From Lunularia cruciata (lineage: Eukaryota; Streptophyta; Marchantiopsida; Lunulariales; Lunulariaceae), in NCBI GenBank assembly GCA_948567375.1, contig CAOYZS010000002.1:62001-126000 (forward strand): a DNA stretch of 64,000 nucleotides, in the 5' to 3' direction. Numbering within the stretch: the first letter of the stretch is position 1; every line of letters starts with the position of its first letter. Made by a program: the position numbers and the translations under genes. The notes under the pieces are model-generated. The model did not search any database, was not told the origin of the DNA, and saw only the letters and a list, made by a program, of their open reading frames with translations. This document shows, in pieces, positions 10,381 to 21,470 of this stretch.

Positions 10381-11895
10381 GTTGAGTACTTGGGCTGAAA
10401 AGCACAAAATTTGAGCTAAGTGCCAAGCGGGTTTCAGATCAGGCTTTAGTACTTTGGATCATCTATTGGTACTCCATGTTTTGTGGTGGAAATCTAAAGG
10501 TGTTGGGAGAGCTCTCTATGTTGCATTTATTGATTTCAGGAAGGCCTTTGATAAGGTGCTTAGGAAATCTCTAAGTGAGAGACTCACTCAAATTGGTGTT
10601 TCAGTTGATCTGATGGGTGCTATCTCTAGACTCTATGAGAAGGTGGTTGTGAAACTTTCATCTTTGAGCTCTCAAGATATCCTTAGCACAATGGGTGTGA
10701 TCCAAGGTTGCTCTCTGTCTCCAACATTGTTTGGAATCTTCATTGATGATCTAGAGAGGGTGCTTATGGAAGCTGGAGCTACAGGTGTACAGGTTGGCTC
10801 TTTGATGATACATGCACTACTATATGCGGATGATGTAGTGCTCCTCTCTACCAACCCACAAAGTTTAAAAAAGTTGTTGGATTCTCTTCTCTTGTTTTGC
10901 AATCAAACAAAGATGGAGGTGAACCTTGACAAGTCCAAGGTGATTGTGGTGGGTTCTAAAGGTGTCACACCTTTCTTTTTTGATGGACAGCAATTGGAGC
11001 AGGTTTCTTCTTACAAGTACTTGGGTCTTGAGTTTTCTCATGACTATAGTTGGTCCACTTGTGTGAAGATGAGAATCAATGCAGGCTTTAGAGCTTTGTA
11101 TTCACTCATGAACCGCTCTAGACTTGCTCACCTTACCACATGGGAGTTGAAGAAGGTGTTGTTCAGATCTCTTGTGCAGCCGGTGGTTCCCTATGGTGCT
11201 CAGATTTGGGATCCAGGTACTAAGAAGACATGGTGGCAAAAGGTGGAGAAAGTTCAGAAATTGTTTTTGTGTGATGAACTTGTGGTGAGGACTCAAACTC
11301 CTTATGTATTGTTGCTTGCTGAAACAGGGTTTTTACCGCTTGAGGCTGAAGCTTTGTTCTTGGCTCTAACATATGCCACTAGGTGAGGTCCATGGAGCAT
11401 GAGAGACTTCCCTAACAAGCTTTATGTGCCACTCTATCTATTGGTTGGTATACAGATCTGATTGCATGGGCCACAAGGTGGAATGTTTCTGAGCGACATT
11501 GGAGATTGGAGCCTATTGCACTTTGAGAGGTGATCAAGGAGCAGTTCTTACTCCGCTTATGGCAGCAACTCGGTACCAAGATGGTGTTCTATCAGCAGTT
11601 TGTAAATCCTATGTTGGTGTATTGTGAGCAAGATTATCTCTTGGCTAGGATTTCTACTTCATTGAGACATGTTATCGCTCAATATAGAACTAGTTCTCAT
11701 AGACTAGAAGTAGAACAAGGACGTTGGCAGCAGATAGAGCACTCCATGCGACTTTGCAAATTGTGTATTATGAGCAAAGTTGAGGATGAGCATCATGTGT
11801 TTGTTGATTGCCCTTGTTACATGCAGATTAGAGTTAGACATCAGATTACTTGCAGTGACTTCTCAACTCTCTTACAGGTTGAAGCTTTAGCATTA
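10381..11895 (+). pseudogene. LINE ORF2 RT half, 3' truncated
   Basis: Sense ORF2 from about residue 545 to about 1050. YADD, FIDFRKAFDKV and the finger are kept. A 1-bp loss at ACTAGGTGAGG (~11383) shifts the frame, and ORF2 residue 928 region starts again at 11530. It ends at GCATTA, without the last 20 codons or 3'UTR, where it is fused to a subfamily B 5' end. Confidence 0.83.
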
Positions 11896-12290
11896 CCGGG
11901 TTGGGAGTGGAGTTTCGAAAGTTTGAGAAGAGAGGAGTCCCGAAAGTTTGAGAAGCCATATCTCCCTACATACATGTCCAAACGTTGCGGTTTTGGTCTC
12001 GTTCGAAGCGCCTTGCCAAGACCTTTCCATAGCCACCAAGATTGTGTCATTCTGAGCTTTGAGCGAAACGTTATGAGTGATTGAAATTTCTGACACAGGA
12101 GCTAGACTTGAGAGTTCGAATCTTCATCATATGGTGTCCAAATGGAGTGATTTTTGTGGCATTAGAAGCGCCTTTGGAAGCTCTTTCGATTGATACTACG
12201 CTGGCTTGCAGAGCACATACACAAAGAAAGTTATGAAGATTCGAATTCTGCCATCTCTCGGAGATTTTAGTGTTTGAGCTCAATTTTCAA
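11896..12290 (+). other. 5'UTR start of a subfamily B LINE
   Basis: Begins GGGAGTGGAGTTTCGAAAG with a 25-bp imperfect tandem repeat, as in the B element at 15784. Two unit cores (TCCAAAC at 11977, TCCAAATGG at 12137) lie 160 bp apart, the same spacing as the first two units of subfamily A. It stops in CAATTTTCAA and abuts antisense ORF2. No coding content. Confidence 0.75.
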
Positions 12291-15038
12291 TGTGGCCCAT
12301 GCAATCAGATCTGTATACCAACCGACAGATAGAGTGGCACAAAAAGCTTGGTAGGGAAGTCTCTCATGCTCCATGGACCTCACCTTAGTGGCATATGTGA
12401 TAGCTAAAAACAAAGCTTCAGCCTCAAGAGGTAAAAATCCTGTTTCAGCAAGCAAGAATACATAAGGAGTTTGAGTCCTCACCCCAAGTTCATCACACAA
12501 AAACAATTTCTGAACTTTCTCCACCTTTTGCCACCATGTCTTCTTAGTACCTGGACCCCAAATCTGAGCACCATACAGAACCACCGGCTGCACAAGAGAT
12601 CTGAACAGCACCTTCTTCAACTCCCATGTGGTGAGGTGAGCAAGTCTACTGCGGTTCATGAGTGAATACAAAGCTCTAAAGCCTGCATTGATTCTCATCT
12701 TCACACAAGTAGACCAACTATAGTCATGAGAAAACTCAAGGCCCAAGTACTTATAAGAAGAAACTTGCTCCAATTGCTGTCCATCAAAAAAGAAAGGTGT
12801 GACACCTTTAGAACCCACCACAATGACCTTGGACTTGTCAAGGTTCACCTCCATCTTTGTTTGATTGCAAAAGCAGAGTAGAGAATCCAACAGCTTCTGT
12901 AAACTCTGTGGATTTGTGGAGAGAAGCACTACATCATCTGCATAAAAGAGTGCATGTATCATCAAAGAGCCAACCTGTACACCTGTAGCTCCAGCTTCCA
13001 TGAGTAGACTCTCTAGATCATCGATGAAGATTCCGAACAGAGTTGGAGACAGAGAGCAGCCTTGGATCACACCCATTGTGCTAAGGACATCTTGAGAGCT
13101 CAAAGATGAAAGTTTCACAATCACTTTCTCATAGAGTCTAGAGATAGCACCAATCAGATCAGCTGAAACACCCACTTCAATGAGTCTCTCACTTAGAGAT
13201 TTCCTCAGCACCTTATCAAAGGCCTTCCTGAAATCAATAAAGGCAACATAGAGAGCTCTTCCAACCCCCTTGGATTTGCACCACAAAACATGAAGTACCA
13301 ATAGGTGGTCCAAAGTACTAAAGCCTAATCTGAAACCAGCTTGGCACTTAGCTCGAATTTTGTGCTTTTCAGCCCAAGTGCTCAACCTTGACTCCAAAAT
13401 TCGACCATACAACTTGGCAAAGACACTACCAACAAGTATGGTACGGTAATTGGTGACAACATCTCTCTGGCCAGACTTGTGAATAGGAACTACCTTCTTG
13501 AAGCACCATCTATCCGGAAAGCCACACTTGATTGCCTCATTCAAATGAGAAGTGAGTATTGAAATCAGTTGGCTACCGCCCCACTTCAGAAGTTCAACAC
13601 ATAGTCCATCAAGGTCTTCAGCCTTACCATTGGCCAACTTCTTCAATTGGTACTTGACATCAGCTTCAGAGATGGTGAGAGCAGATCCAAGGCAAGGTGC
13701 CATGCTTGGAGCATTTGGGAAAAAGTACAAATCCTTCACATAGTCACAAAGCTCATTCAGGTCCAGCGATGGAGATGGAGATCTGATGGTTACTTTCTTC
13801 CAGAAAGCCTTGGGATTGCTCCTCAATTCAGTGCTCAACTCAACTCCTTTGAGTCTTAGAAATGCCCGCTTTTTGCACTTCACCAACTTTCTGTATAAAA
13901 CAAAAGCTTGATTTTGTGCAATCTGATCAAGAGATCTATCCATAGCTTTGATCCTTGCCATTTTGCAATCAGCATCAAACCATCTATTGCAAGGGAGACC
14001 AAGTCTCTTCCTGTGGGAGCCTCTTGGAAACAAAGAAGTTGATGTAGATTGAAGAAGTTCAATCAATTGATCACTACGTTGTTGAAAATCAGAACTCCAC
14101 TCCATAGAACTCAATTTCTCTTGGATAGCTTGTTGGTGCAAGTCTCTCTTGTGAAAATCTAGACGAAGTTTGCCTCTAAAAGCATGGTCTATAGGTAATG
14201 TGGTTCTATTGAGGCAAGGAAAAAGGATGGTACAGGATAGAGGTGCATGGTCTGATTCTGGTTGAGGATCTAGAACAGCAAAATCTGAGACAAGATGGAT
14301 ATCATTAGCTGAAGTGAGCATATAATCTATGGTGCTTGATCCACCTGAGGCAAAGCATGTGCTTTTACAAGTTTCTGGAAATTGAGAAAGGCCATTCAAG
14401 ATCTTCAAGCTACAATTGGCACCAAAGCTCAAAAAGTGCTCACTCATGGAATTGGACATAAGATCTTTGGAAAAGCGTGACCAAGCACTGGAATGGTCTA
14501 TCAAGCTGTGGAAAGGATCATTCTCAAGGTCGCTCAAGTCAAGGATCTGAGAGGCTTGGATCCTAGCATTGAAATCACCAAGAACAAGGACTGCACCTTT
14601 ACTTTGAAACTCTAACACATCCTTCGTCAAGGAATGGAAAGGCTGCATGGTGTTGAGAAGTCCACTTGAATAGATTGGTGATGTCAACGGGGCAAAGTAA
14701 CAAACAGCAATGAAGCAAGGTGTGGCAACTCCTTCAATCCTCAGCCAATGGTATTGTCCACTTGAATCTTGACCTATCAAAGAGACTGATTTCTCAAAGC
14801 CAAATCTGACGTAAGTAGCAATACCTCCAAAGCCCCTTCCTTTGTGTTGTCTCCGCTTGTTCCAGGTTGAACCAACAAGAGTGAATCCTTCAATGTCTTG
14901 AATGGTGTTTCCTTCATGTTCCCATGTCTCCACAAGATTGATCAGATCAGCATCATCCCACAAAGGCTTAGCGCTGGAGTACTTGGTATGTGTGAGCCCA
15001 TGAACATTCCAAAACAGTACTCTAAAGGTCTGGAATTG
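12291..15038 (-). pseudogene. Subfamily B LINE ORF2, C-terminus missing
   Basis: Open frame through EN (GDFNAR, SDHAPL) and the whole RT domain (FIDFRKAFDKV; the catalytic box reads YADD after an HALF), up to residue ~910 (DLIAWAT). The CCHC finger, stop and 3'UTR are lost at the 12290 join, after which seven unrelated codons precede a stop. Upstream the frame is open to the ORF1 UAG. The codons before FWNVHG are GTA CTG, against GTG TTG in subfamily A, so a GTG start is not conserved. Confidence 0.85.
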
Positions 15039-15517
15039 CTATGCAATAGCTGACAATTTCTTTTGAGTAATCACAGCTCTATTATCTCTCAAGAATGCAA
15101 CAAAACCTGCTTGTTGAGCCTCCTTCACTTTTGCTAATTCTCCCTTCTTTGCTTGCCATTGGAGAGGTGTGAAATCAGGGTCCAACCAGATACGCCGCCC
15201 CTTTAGTATAGCTTTGTTCCCCATCACTGCATTCCTTTGAGTTTCTGAGCCAAACCTCACCAAAATGCTTCTTGGTTGTGCACCTTGTTGTCCCAATCTA
15301 TATGCTTGCAAAATCTGAGGATCATGGACTCTCAAAGAATCAGCAATAAACTCACACACTATGGCCTTGGTGTTTTCCTTCTCAATCTCAGGCAAACCTG
15401 AAATCCTCAAGTTCTTCATTCTCACCAATTGGTTCTCCTTCTCAACCTCATGCTCTTGCAAGTAAGACATTTGAGCCACCTTCGTAGCTTCAGCATATGA
15501 CTTCATCTTGACCTCTA
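15039..15517 (-). pseudogene. Subfamily B ORF1, C-terminal part
   Basis: The last ~157 codons of ORF1 with the RRM-like domain, intact, ending in UAG CAA TTC and in frame with ORF2 at 12291-15038. The N-terminal coiled coil is cut off at 15517, where the sequence turns into a sense ORF1 copy. Confidence 0.83.
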
Positions 15518-15741
15518 AGTCTTATGCTGAAGCTACTAAGGTGGCTCAAATCTCTTGCTTGCAAGAGCATGAGGTTGAGAAGGAGAACCAATTGGTCAAA
15601 ATGAAGAACTTGAGAATTTTAGGTTTGCCAGAGAGTGAGAAGGAAGACACCAAGGCCATAGTGTGTGAGTTTATTGTTGATTCTTTGAGAGTCCATAATC
15701 CTCAGATTTTGCAAGCATATAGATTGGGACAACAAGGTGCA
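15282..15741. repeat. Inverted repeat of two ORF1 copies, ~12-nt spacer
   Basis: The antisense B-type ORF1 (right edge 15505-15517) and the sense A-type ORF1 (from 15517) face each other. CCTTCGTAGCTTCAGCATA pairs with its near complement across CATCTTGACCTC. Each arm is about 225 bp; the arms differ as A and B subfamilies do. A transcript across it could fold into a long hairpin. Confidence 0.75.
15517..15741 (+). pseudogene. Subfamily A-like ORF1 fragment
   Basis: Sense ORF1 from KSYAEATKVAQISCLQ to LGQQGA, about 75 codons. It resembles subfamily A (QISCLQ) rather than the adjoining B copies (QMSYLQ). It ends in the junction repeat at 15740. Confidence 0.8.
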
Positions 15742-15783
15742 ACAAGTTTCGACAACAAGTTTCGAAAGGACAACAAGTTTCGA
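15740..15783 (+). repeat. Triplicated junction motif CAACAAGTTTCGA
   Basis: Copies at 15740-15752, 15753-15765 and 15771-15783. The left half (ACAACAAG) is found in the ORF1 target just upstream (15729-15736); the right half (TTTCGAAA) is the 5' end of the B element that follows. The target-element junction itself has been repeated. Confidence 0.8.
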
Positions 15784-16767
15784 AAATAGGAGTGGAGTTT
15801 CAAAAGTTTGAGAGGAGAGTAGTCTCGAAAGTTTGAGAAGCCATATCTCCTTACATATATGTTCAAACGTTGCGGTTTTGGTCTCGTTCGAAGAGCCTTG
15901 CCAAGTCCTTTCCATAGCCATCAAGATTGTGTCATTTTGACACCATATGGTGTCCAAATGGAGTGATTTTTGTGGCATTGGAAGCGCCTTTGGAAGCTCT
16001 TTCGATTGATACTAGGATGGCTTGCAGAGCACATACACAAAGAAAGTTATGAAGATTCGAGTTCTGCCATCTCTCGGAGATTTTAGGGTTTGAGCTCAAT
16101 TTTCAACACCTTGTAACTTTTTGGTTCCATGTACAAATCTTTCAATCTTGGACTCATTGGAAACAGCTGTGAGAGGGCTTTCTTTTGAATTCCTGGTTGC
16201 TGAAGTTGGAGTTTTGTGGAAGAAGTTTCAAAATTCATCAATCTGTGTTCTTGTGCGATTGGTGGTGCTCAAATCTGCAACTTTCAAAGGCTGGAACTTT
16301 GGATTCACATCTTCAAATGAGGTGATATTGGACTCATTAGAAGCATCTTGTCAAGAGCTATTGATTTAAATTCATTTCATAGAATTTGAAGCTTTGTGCT
16401 TGCAGTTATGAGCATTTGAATTCTGTGATTCAATGAGGTTTAGAAGTTTACCATAGAGAACTCTAGAGGCCATAACTTCATGTCTATTGGCTCAAATGAC
16501 TTCATTTTTTATTCATTGGATAGAATTTCTCAAGAGCTTTTGATTGAGTCATCTATTGTAGATTTTAAAGTACCGTAGCCAAGGTTATGAATTTTTGAAA
16601 TCTGTAGGATTTCAAAATTTTCATGTAGGAAAAACTCAAATTCAAAAGTTTGTAACTTTTGATTTACAAGTCCAAAGGAGTTGATTTTTGGTGTAGAGCT
16701 ATTGGTGTTCACAGAGTGTGAGTGAACCAGAGGATACATTCTTATATTATCTGTTAGAAATTTTAGA
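15784..16767 (+). promoter_or_regulatory. 5'UTR of subfamily B element with 180-bp units
   Basis: Cores related to TCCAAATGGAGTGATT start at 15953, 16132, 16312, 16491 and 16671, that is 179, 180, 179 and 180 bp apart. A further core at 15862 is only 91 bp ahead because about 70 bp are missing relative to 11896-12290. Overall the sequence has diverged strongly from the subfamily A 5'UTR, but the extreme 5' end and the repeat cores are shared. Confidence 0.7.
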
Positions 16768-17598
16768 ATGGAAGCTTCCAAGATGATGCAAGACATTGCT
16801 GAGATAGCTTCAAAACAGCAACAGCTTGCTGAAATGTATAGAAAAGCAAATGAATTCCACAAGGAACTCAAGAGCTTTTTTGCCCCCATGTCTCAATGTA
16901 TGAACACTCTTATGGCAGATTTGCAAACCGTAAGAGCTGATGTGAAAGAATCTCTGAATTCAATCACCGTAGATATCCAAGAACTCAAGAAGAGTAGCAA
17001 TTTGATGTTAGACTCCACCAAGGGTATGGTGGATGCTACTGAGAAGGTTGCTTCCTTGGGAGCACAAGCCACCAACATTGCTTCACAAAATGGAGGGCTG
17101 CAAGAGATGGTTGACACATTAGAGGTCAAGATGAAGTCATATGCTGAAGCTACGAAGGTGGCTCAAATGTCTTACTTGCAAGAGCATGAGGTTGAGAAGG
17201 AGAACCAATTGGTGAGAATGAAGAACTTGAGGATTTCAGGTTTGCCTGAGATTGAGAAGGAAGACACCAAGGTCATAGTGTGTGAGTTTATTGCTGATTC
17301 TTTGAGAGTCCATGATCCTCAGATTTTGCAAGCATATAGATTGGGACAACAAGGTGCACAACCAAGAAGCATTTTGGTGAGGTTTGGCTCAGAAACTCAA
17401 AGGAATGCAGTGATGGGGAACAAAGCTATACTAAAGGGGCGGTGTATCTGGTTGGACCTTGATCTCACACTTCTCCAATGGCAAGCAAAGAAGGGAGAAT
17501 TAGCAAAAGTGAAGGAGGCTCAACAAGCAGGTTTTGTTGCATTCTTGAGAGATAATAGAGCTGTGATTACTCAAAAGAAATTATCAGCTACTGCATAG
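16768..17598 (+). CDS. LINE ORF1 RNA-binding protein, subfamily B
   Basis: 276 aa from ATG at 16768 (MEASKMMQD), intact. Coiled-coil-like N-terminal half (KQQQLAEMYRKANEFHKELK and following), RRM-like domain with LRISGLP and SILVRFGS, basic C-terminus. It differs from subfamily A mainly in the coiled coil (ADVKESLNSITVDIQELKK) and the stretch after it; the RRM part is highly conserved. No CCHC knuckle. It ends in UAG, in frame with the following ORF2. Its ORF2 is broken, so this copy could at most supply ORF1 protein. Confidence 0.88.
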   Translation: MEASKMMQDIAEIASKQQQLAEMYRKANEFHKELKSFFAPMSQCMNTLMADLQTVRADVKESLNSITVDIQELKKSSNLMLDSTKGMVDATEKVASLGAQATNIASQNGGLQEMVDTLEVKMKSYAEATKVAQMSYLQEHEVEKENQLVRMKNLRISGLPEIEKEDTKVIVCEFIADSLRVHDPQILQAYRLGQQGAQPRSILVRFGSETQRNAVMGNKAILKGRCIWLDLDLTLLQWQAKKGELAKVKEAQQAGFVAFLRDNRAVITQKKLSATA

Positions 17599-17604
17599 CA
17601 ATTC
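17596..17604 (+). promoter_or_regulatory. Candidate leaky stop UAG CAA UUC, subfamily B
   Basis: Same single in-frame UAG and same CAAUUC as subfamily A. The six-codon linker reads QFQTFR here and QFQTLR in A. The next two codons differ only silently (GTA CTG against GTG TTG). Confidence 0.6.
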
Positions 17605-18756
17605 CAGACCTTTAGAGTACTGTTTTGGAATGTTCATGGGCTCACACATACCAAGTACTCCAGCGCTAAACCTTTGTGGGATGATGCTCATCTGATCAAT
17701 CTTGTGGAGACATGGGAACATGAAGGAAACACCATTCAAGACATTGAAGGATTCACTCTTGTTGGTTCAACCTGGAACAAGCGGAGACAACACAAAGGAA
17801 GGGGCTTTGGAGGTATTGCTACTTACGTCAGATTTGGCTTTGAGAAATCAGTCTTTTTGATAGGTCAAGATTCAAGTGGACAATACCAATGGCTGAGGAT
17901 TGGAGGAGTTGCCACACCTTGCTTCATTGCTGTTTGTACTTTGCCCCGTTGACATCACCAATCTATTCAAGTGGACTTCTCAACACCATGCAGCCTTTCC
18001 ATTCCTTGACGAAGGATGTGTTAGAGTTTCAAAGTAAAGGTGCAGTCCTTGTTCTTGGTGATTTCAATGCTAGGATCAAAGCCTCTCAGATCCCTGACTT
18101 GAGCGACCTTGAGAATGATCCTTTCCACAGCTTGATAGACCATTCTAGTGCTTGGTCACGCTCTTCCAAAGATCCTATGTCCAATTCCATGAGTGAGCAC
18201 TTTTTGAGCTTTGGTGCCAATTGTAGCTTGAAGATCTTGAATGGCCTTTCTAAATTTCCAGAAACTTGTAAAAGCACATGCTTTGCCTCAGATGGATCAA
18301 GCACCATAGATTATATGCTCACTTCAGCTAATGATATCCATCTTGTCTCAGATTTTGCTGTTTTAGATCCTCAACCAGAATCAGACCATGCACCTCTATC
18401 CTGTACCATCCTTTTTCCTTGCCTCAATAGAACCACATTACCTATAGACCATGCTTTTAGAGGTAAACTTCATCTAGATTTTCACAAGAGAGACTTGTAC
18501 CAACAAGCTATCCAAGAGAAATTGAGTTCTATGGAGTGGAGTTCTGATTTTCAACAATGTAGTGATCAATTGATTGAACTTCTTCAATCAACATCAACTT
18601 CTTTGTTTCCAAGAGGCTCCCACAGGAAGAGACTTGGTCTCCATTGCAATAGATGGCATGATGCTGATTGCAAAATGGCAAGGATCAAAGCTATAGATAG
18701 ATCTCTTGATCAGATTGCACAAAATCAAGCTTTTGTTTTATACAGAAAGTTGGTGA
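17599..18756 (+). pseudogene. Subfamily B ORF2, frameshifted and truncated
   Basis: EN and linker up to residue ~380 (YRKLV). One T is missing near 17937 (GTTTGTACTTTG against GTTTGTTACTTTG), shifting the frame at the Y108 region. At 18756 the sequence jumps to the ORF2 C-terminal region, so RT is absent. Confidence 0.85.
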
Positions 18757-19119
18757 GCCTATTGCACTACAACAAGGACGTTGGCAGCAGATAGAGCACT
18801 CCATGCGACTTTGCAAATTGTGTATTATGAGCAAAGTTGAGGATGAGCATCATGTGTTTATTGATTGCCCTAGTAACATGCTGATCAGAGTTAGACATCA
18901 GATTATTTGTCGTGATTTCTCAACTCTCTTACAGGTTGAAGCTTTAGCGTTAGGGAAGTACATGACAGAAGTTAGTTTACATTGGACCAATTTGTTACAG
19001 ATTGGTCAGATGCCCTAGGCCCTTGCCTAGGCTCACATTTCATGTGTTTTGTATTGTGTTTCTAGCCTTTTGACTCTTTGGGTCTTTCAGGCTTTATATT
19101 TCATTGTTCATTGTTCATT
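18757..19119 (+). mobile_element. 5'-truncated LINE 3' end with 7-nt tail
   Basis: A 14-bp piece of ORF2 around residue 922 (GCCTATTGCACTAC) is fused to residues ~990-1071, with the zinc finger, stop (19016-19018), 3'UTR and TTCATTG tail. The tail runs into ATTGATTTCAGG of another ORF2. Two short internal joins at its 5' side suggest template jumping. Confidence 0.78.
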
Positions 19120-20207
19120 ATTGATTTCAGGAAGGCCTTTGATAAGGTGCTGAGGAATTCTCTAAGTGAGAGACTCATTGAAGTGGGTGTTTCAGCCGAT
19201 CTGATTGGTGCTATCTCTAGACTCTATGAGAAAGTGATTGTAAAACTTTCATCTTTGAGCTCTCAAGATGTCCTTAGCACAATGGGTGTGATCCAAGGCT
19301 GCTCTCTGTCTCCAACTCTGTTCGGAATCTTCATCGATGATCTAGAGAGTCTACTCATGGAAGCTGGAGCTACAGGTGTACAGGTTGGCTCTTTGATGAT
19401 ACATGCACTCCTTTATGCAGATGATGTAGTGCTTCTCTCCACAAATCCACAGAGTTTATATAAGCTGTTGGATTCTCTACTTTGCTTTTGCAATCAAACA
19501 AAGATGGAGGTGAACCTTGATAAGTCCAAGGTCATTGTGGTTCTAAAGGTGTCACACCTTTCTTTTTTGATGGACAGCAATTGGAGCAGGTTTCTTCTTA
19601 TAAGTACTTGGGCCTTGAGTTTTCTCATGACTATAGTTGGTCTACTTGTGTGAAGATGAGAATCAATGCAGACTTTAGAGCTTTGTATTCACTCATGAAC
19701 CGCAGTAGCCTTGCTCACCTTACCACATGGGAGTTGAAGAAGGTGTTCTTCAGATCTCTTGTGCAGCCGGTGGTTCTCTATGGTGCTCAGATTTGGGGTC
19801 CAGGTACTAAGAAGACATGGTGGCAAAAGGTGGAGAAAGTTCAGAAATTGTTTTTGTGTGATGAACTTGGGGTGAGGACTCAAACTCCTTATGTATTGCT
19901 GCTTGCTGAAACAGGGTTTTTACCTCTTGAGGCTGAAGCTTTGTTTTTAGCTATCACATATGCCACCAAGGTGAGGTCCATAGAGCATGAGAGACTTCCC
20001 TACCAAGCTTTTTGTGCCACTCTATCTGTCGGTTGGTATACAGATCTGATTGCATGGGCCACTAGGTGGAATGTTTCGGAGCGACATTGGAGATTGGAGC
20101 CTATTGCACTACGAGAAGTGATCAAGCAGCAGTTCTTACTTCGCCTATGGCAGCAACCCGGTACCAAGATGGTGTTCTATCAGCAGTTTGTAAATCCTAT
20201 GTTGGTG
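19120..20207 (+). pseudogene. LINE ORF2 fragment, RT motif A to residue ~957
   Basis: Starts at IDFRKAFDKV and runs through YADD to QFVNPMLV. A 4-bp loss near 19541 (GTGGTTCTAAAG against GTGGTGGGTTCTAAAG) shifts the frame, so the RT part and the region from residue 750 on lie in different frames. Confidence 0.82.
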
Positions 20208-21360
20208 TCTCACAGGAAGAGACTTGGTCTCCCTTGCAATAGGTGGTTTGATGCTGATTGTAAAATTGCAAGGATGAAAGCTATGGATAGGTCTCTTGAT
20301 CAGATTGCACAAAATCAGGCTTTTGTCACTTATAGAAAGTTGGTGAAGTGCAAGAAGCGAGCGTTCTTGAGACTCAAGGGGGTTGAGTTGAGCAATGAAT
20401 TGAGGAGCAATCCCAAGGCTTTTTGGCAGAAAGTAACCATCAGATCTCCATCTCCATCGCTAGACCTGAACGAGCTTTGTGAATATGTGAAGGATCTGTA
20501 TTTTTTCCCTGATGCTCCAAGCATGGCACCTTGCCTTGGATCTGCTCTCACCATCTCTGAAGCTGATGTCCACTACCAATTGAAGAAGTTGGCCAATGGT
20601 AAGGCTGAAGACCTTGATGGACTATGTGTTGAACTACTTAAGTGGGGTGGTAGCCATCTGATTTCAGTACTCACTTCTCTCTTGAATGAGGCCATCAGGT
20701 GTGGTTTTCCTGATAGATGGTGCTTCAAGAAGGTTGTTCCTATTCACAAGTCTGGTCAGAGAGATATTGTCACCAATTACCGTACCATTCTAGTGGGTAG
20801 TATCTTTGCCAAGTTGTACGGTCAAATTTTGGAGACTAGGTTGAGTACTTGGGCTGAAAAGTACAGAATTCGAGCTAAGTGCCAAGCGGGTTTCAGATCA
20901 GGCTTTAGTACCTTGGATCATCTATTGGTACTCCATGTTTTGTGGTGGAAATCTAAAGGTGTTGGGAGAGCTCTCTATGTTGCATTTATTGATTTCAGGA
21001 AGGCCTTTGATAAGGTGCTTAGGAAATCATTAAGTGAGAGACTCATGGAAGTTGGTGTTTCAGCCGATTTGATTGGTGCTATCTCTAGACTCTATGAGAA
21101 GGTGGTTGTGAAACTTTCATCTTTGAGCTCTCAAGATGTCCTTAGCACAATGGGTGTGATTCAAGGTTGCTCTCTATCCCCAACATTGTTTGGAATCTTC
21201 ATCGATGATCTAGAGAGGGTGCTCATGGAAGCTGGAGCTACAGGTGTACAAGTTGGCTCTTTGATGATACATGCACTACTGTATGCGGATGATGTAGTGC
21301 TCCTCTCACCCAATCCACAAAGTTTACAGAAGTTGTTGGATTCTCTTCTCTTGTTTTGCA
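20208..21360 (+). pseudogene. LINE ORF2 fragment, residues ~335-719, in-frame chimera
   Basis: Sense ORF2 from SHRKRLGLPCNRW through YADD to LLLFCN. It is fused in frame behind the previous fragment, giving an uninterrupted 599-codon frame (19581-21380) in which ORF2 residues 750-957 precede residues 335-719. It shares L421, D430 and Q540 with the split element E1' (31695-33748 plus 39438-41971), on the opposite strand. It is cut at TTTTGCAAT by the tail of E1; the continuation is not found at the other end of E1. Confidence 0.82.
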
Positions 21361-21470
21361 ATGAAACAATGAAACAATGAAACAATGAAATATAAAGCCT
21401 GAAAGACCCAAAGAGTCAAAAGGCTAGAAACACAATACAAAACACATGAAATGTGAGCCTAGGCAAGGGC

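Larger units (their letters stand above)
6321..13999 (+). repeat. Segmental duplication, copy at 56322-64000
   Basis: Constant offset 50,001; same lesions and nested insertions in both. The copy runs off the window end, so its full length is unknown. Confidence 0.88.
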
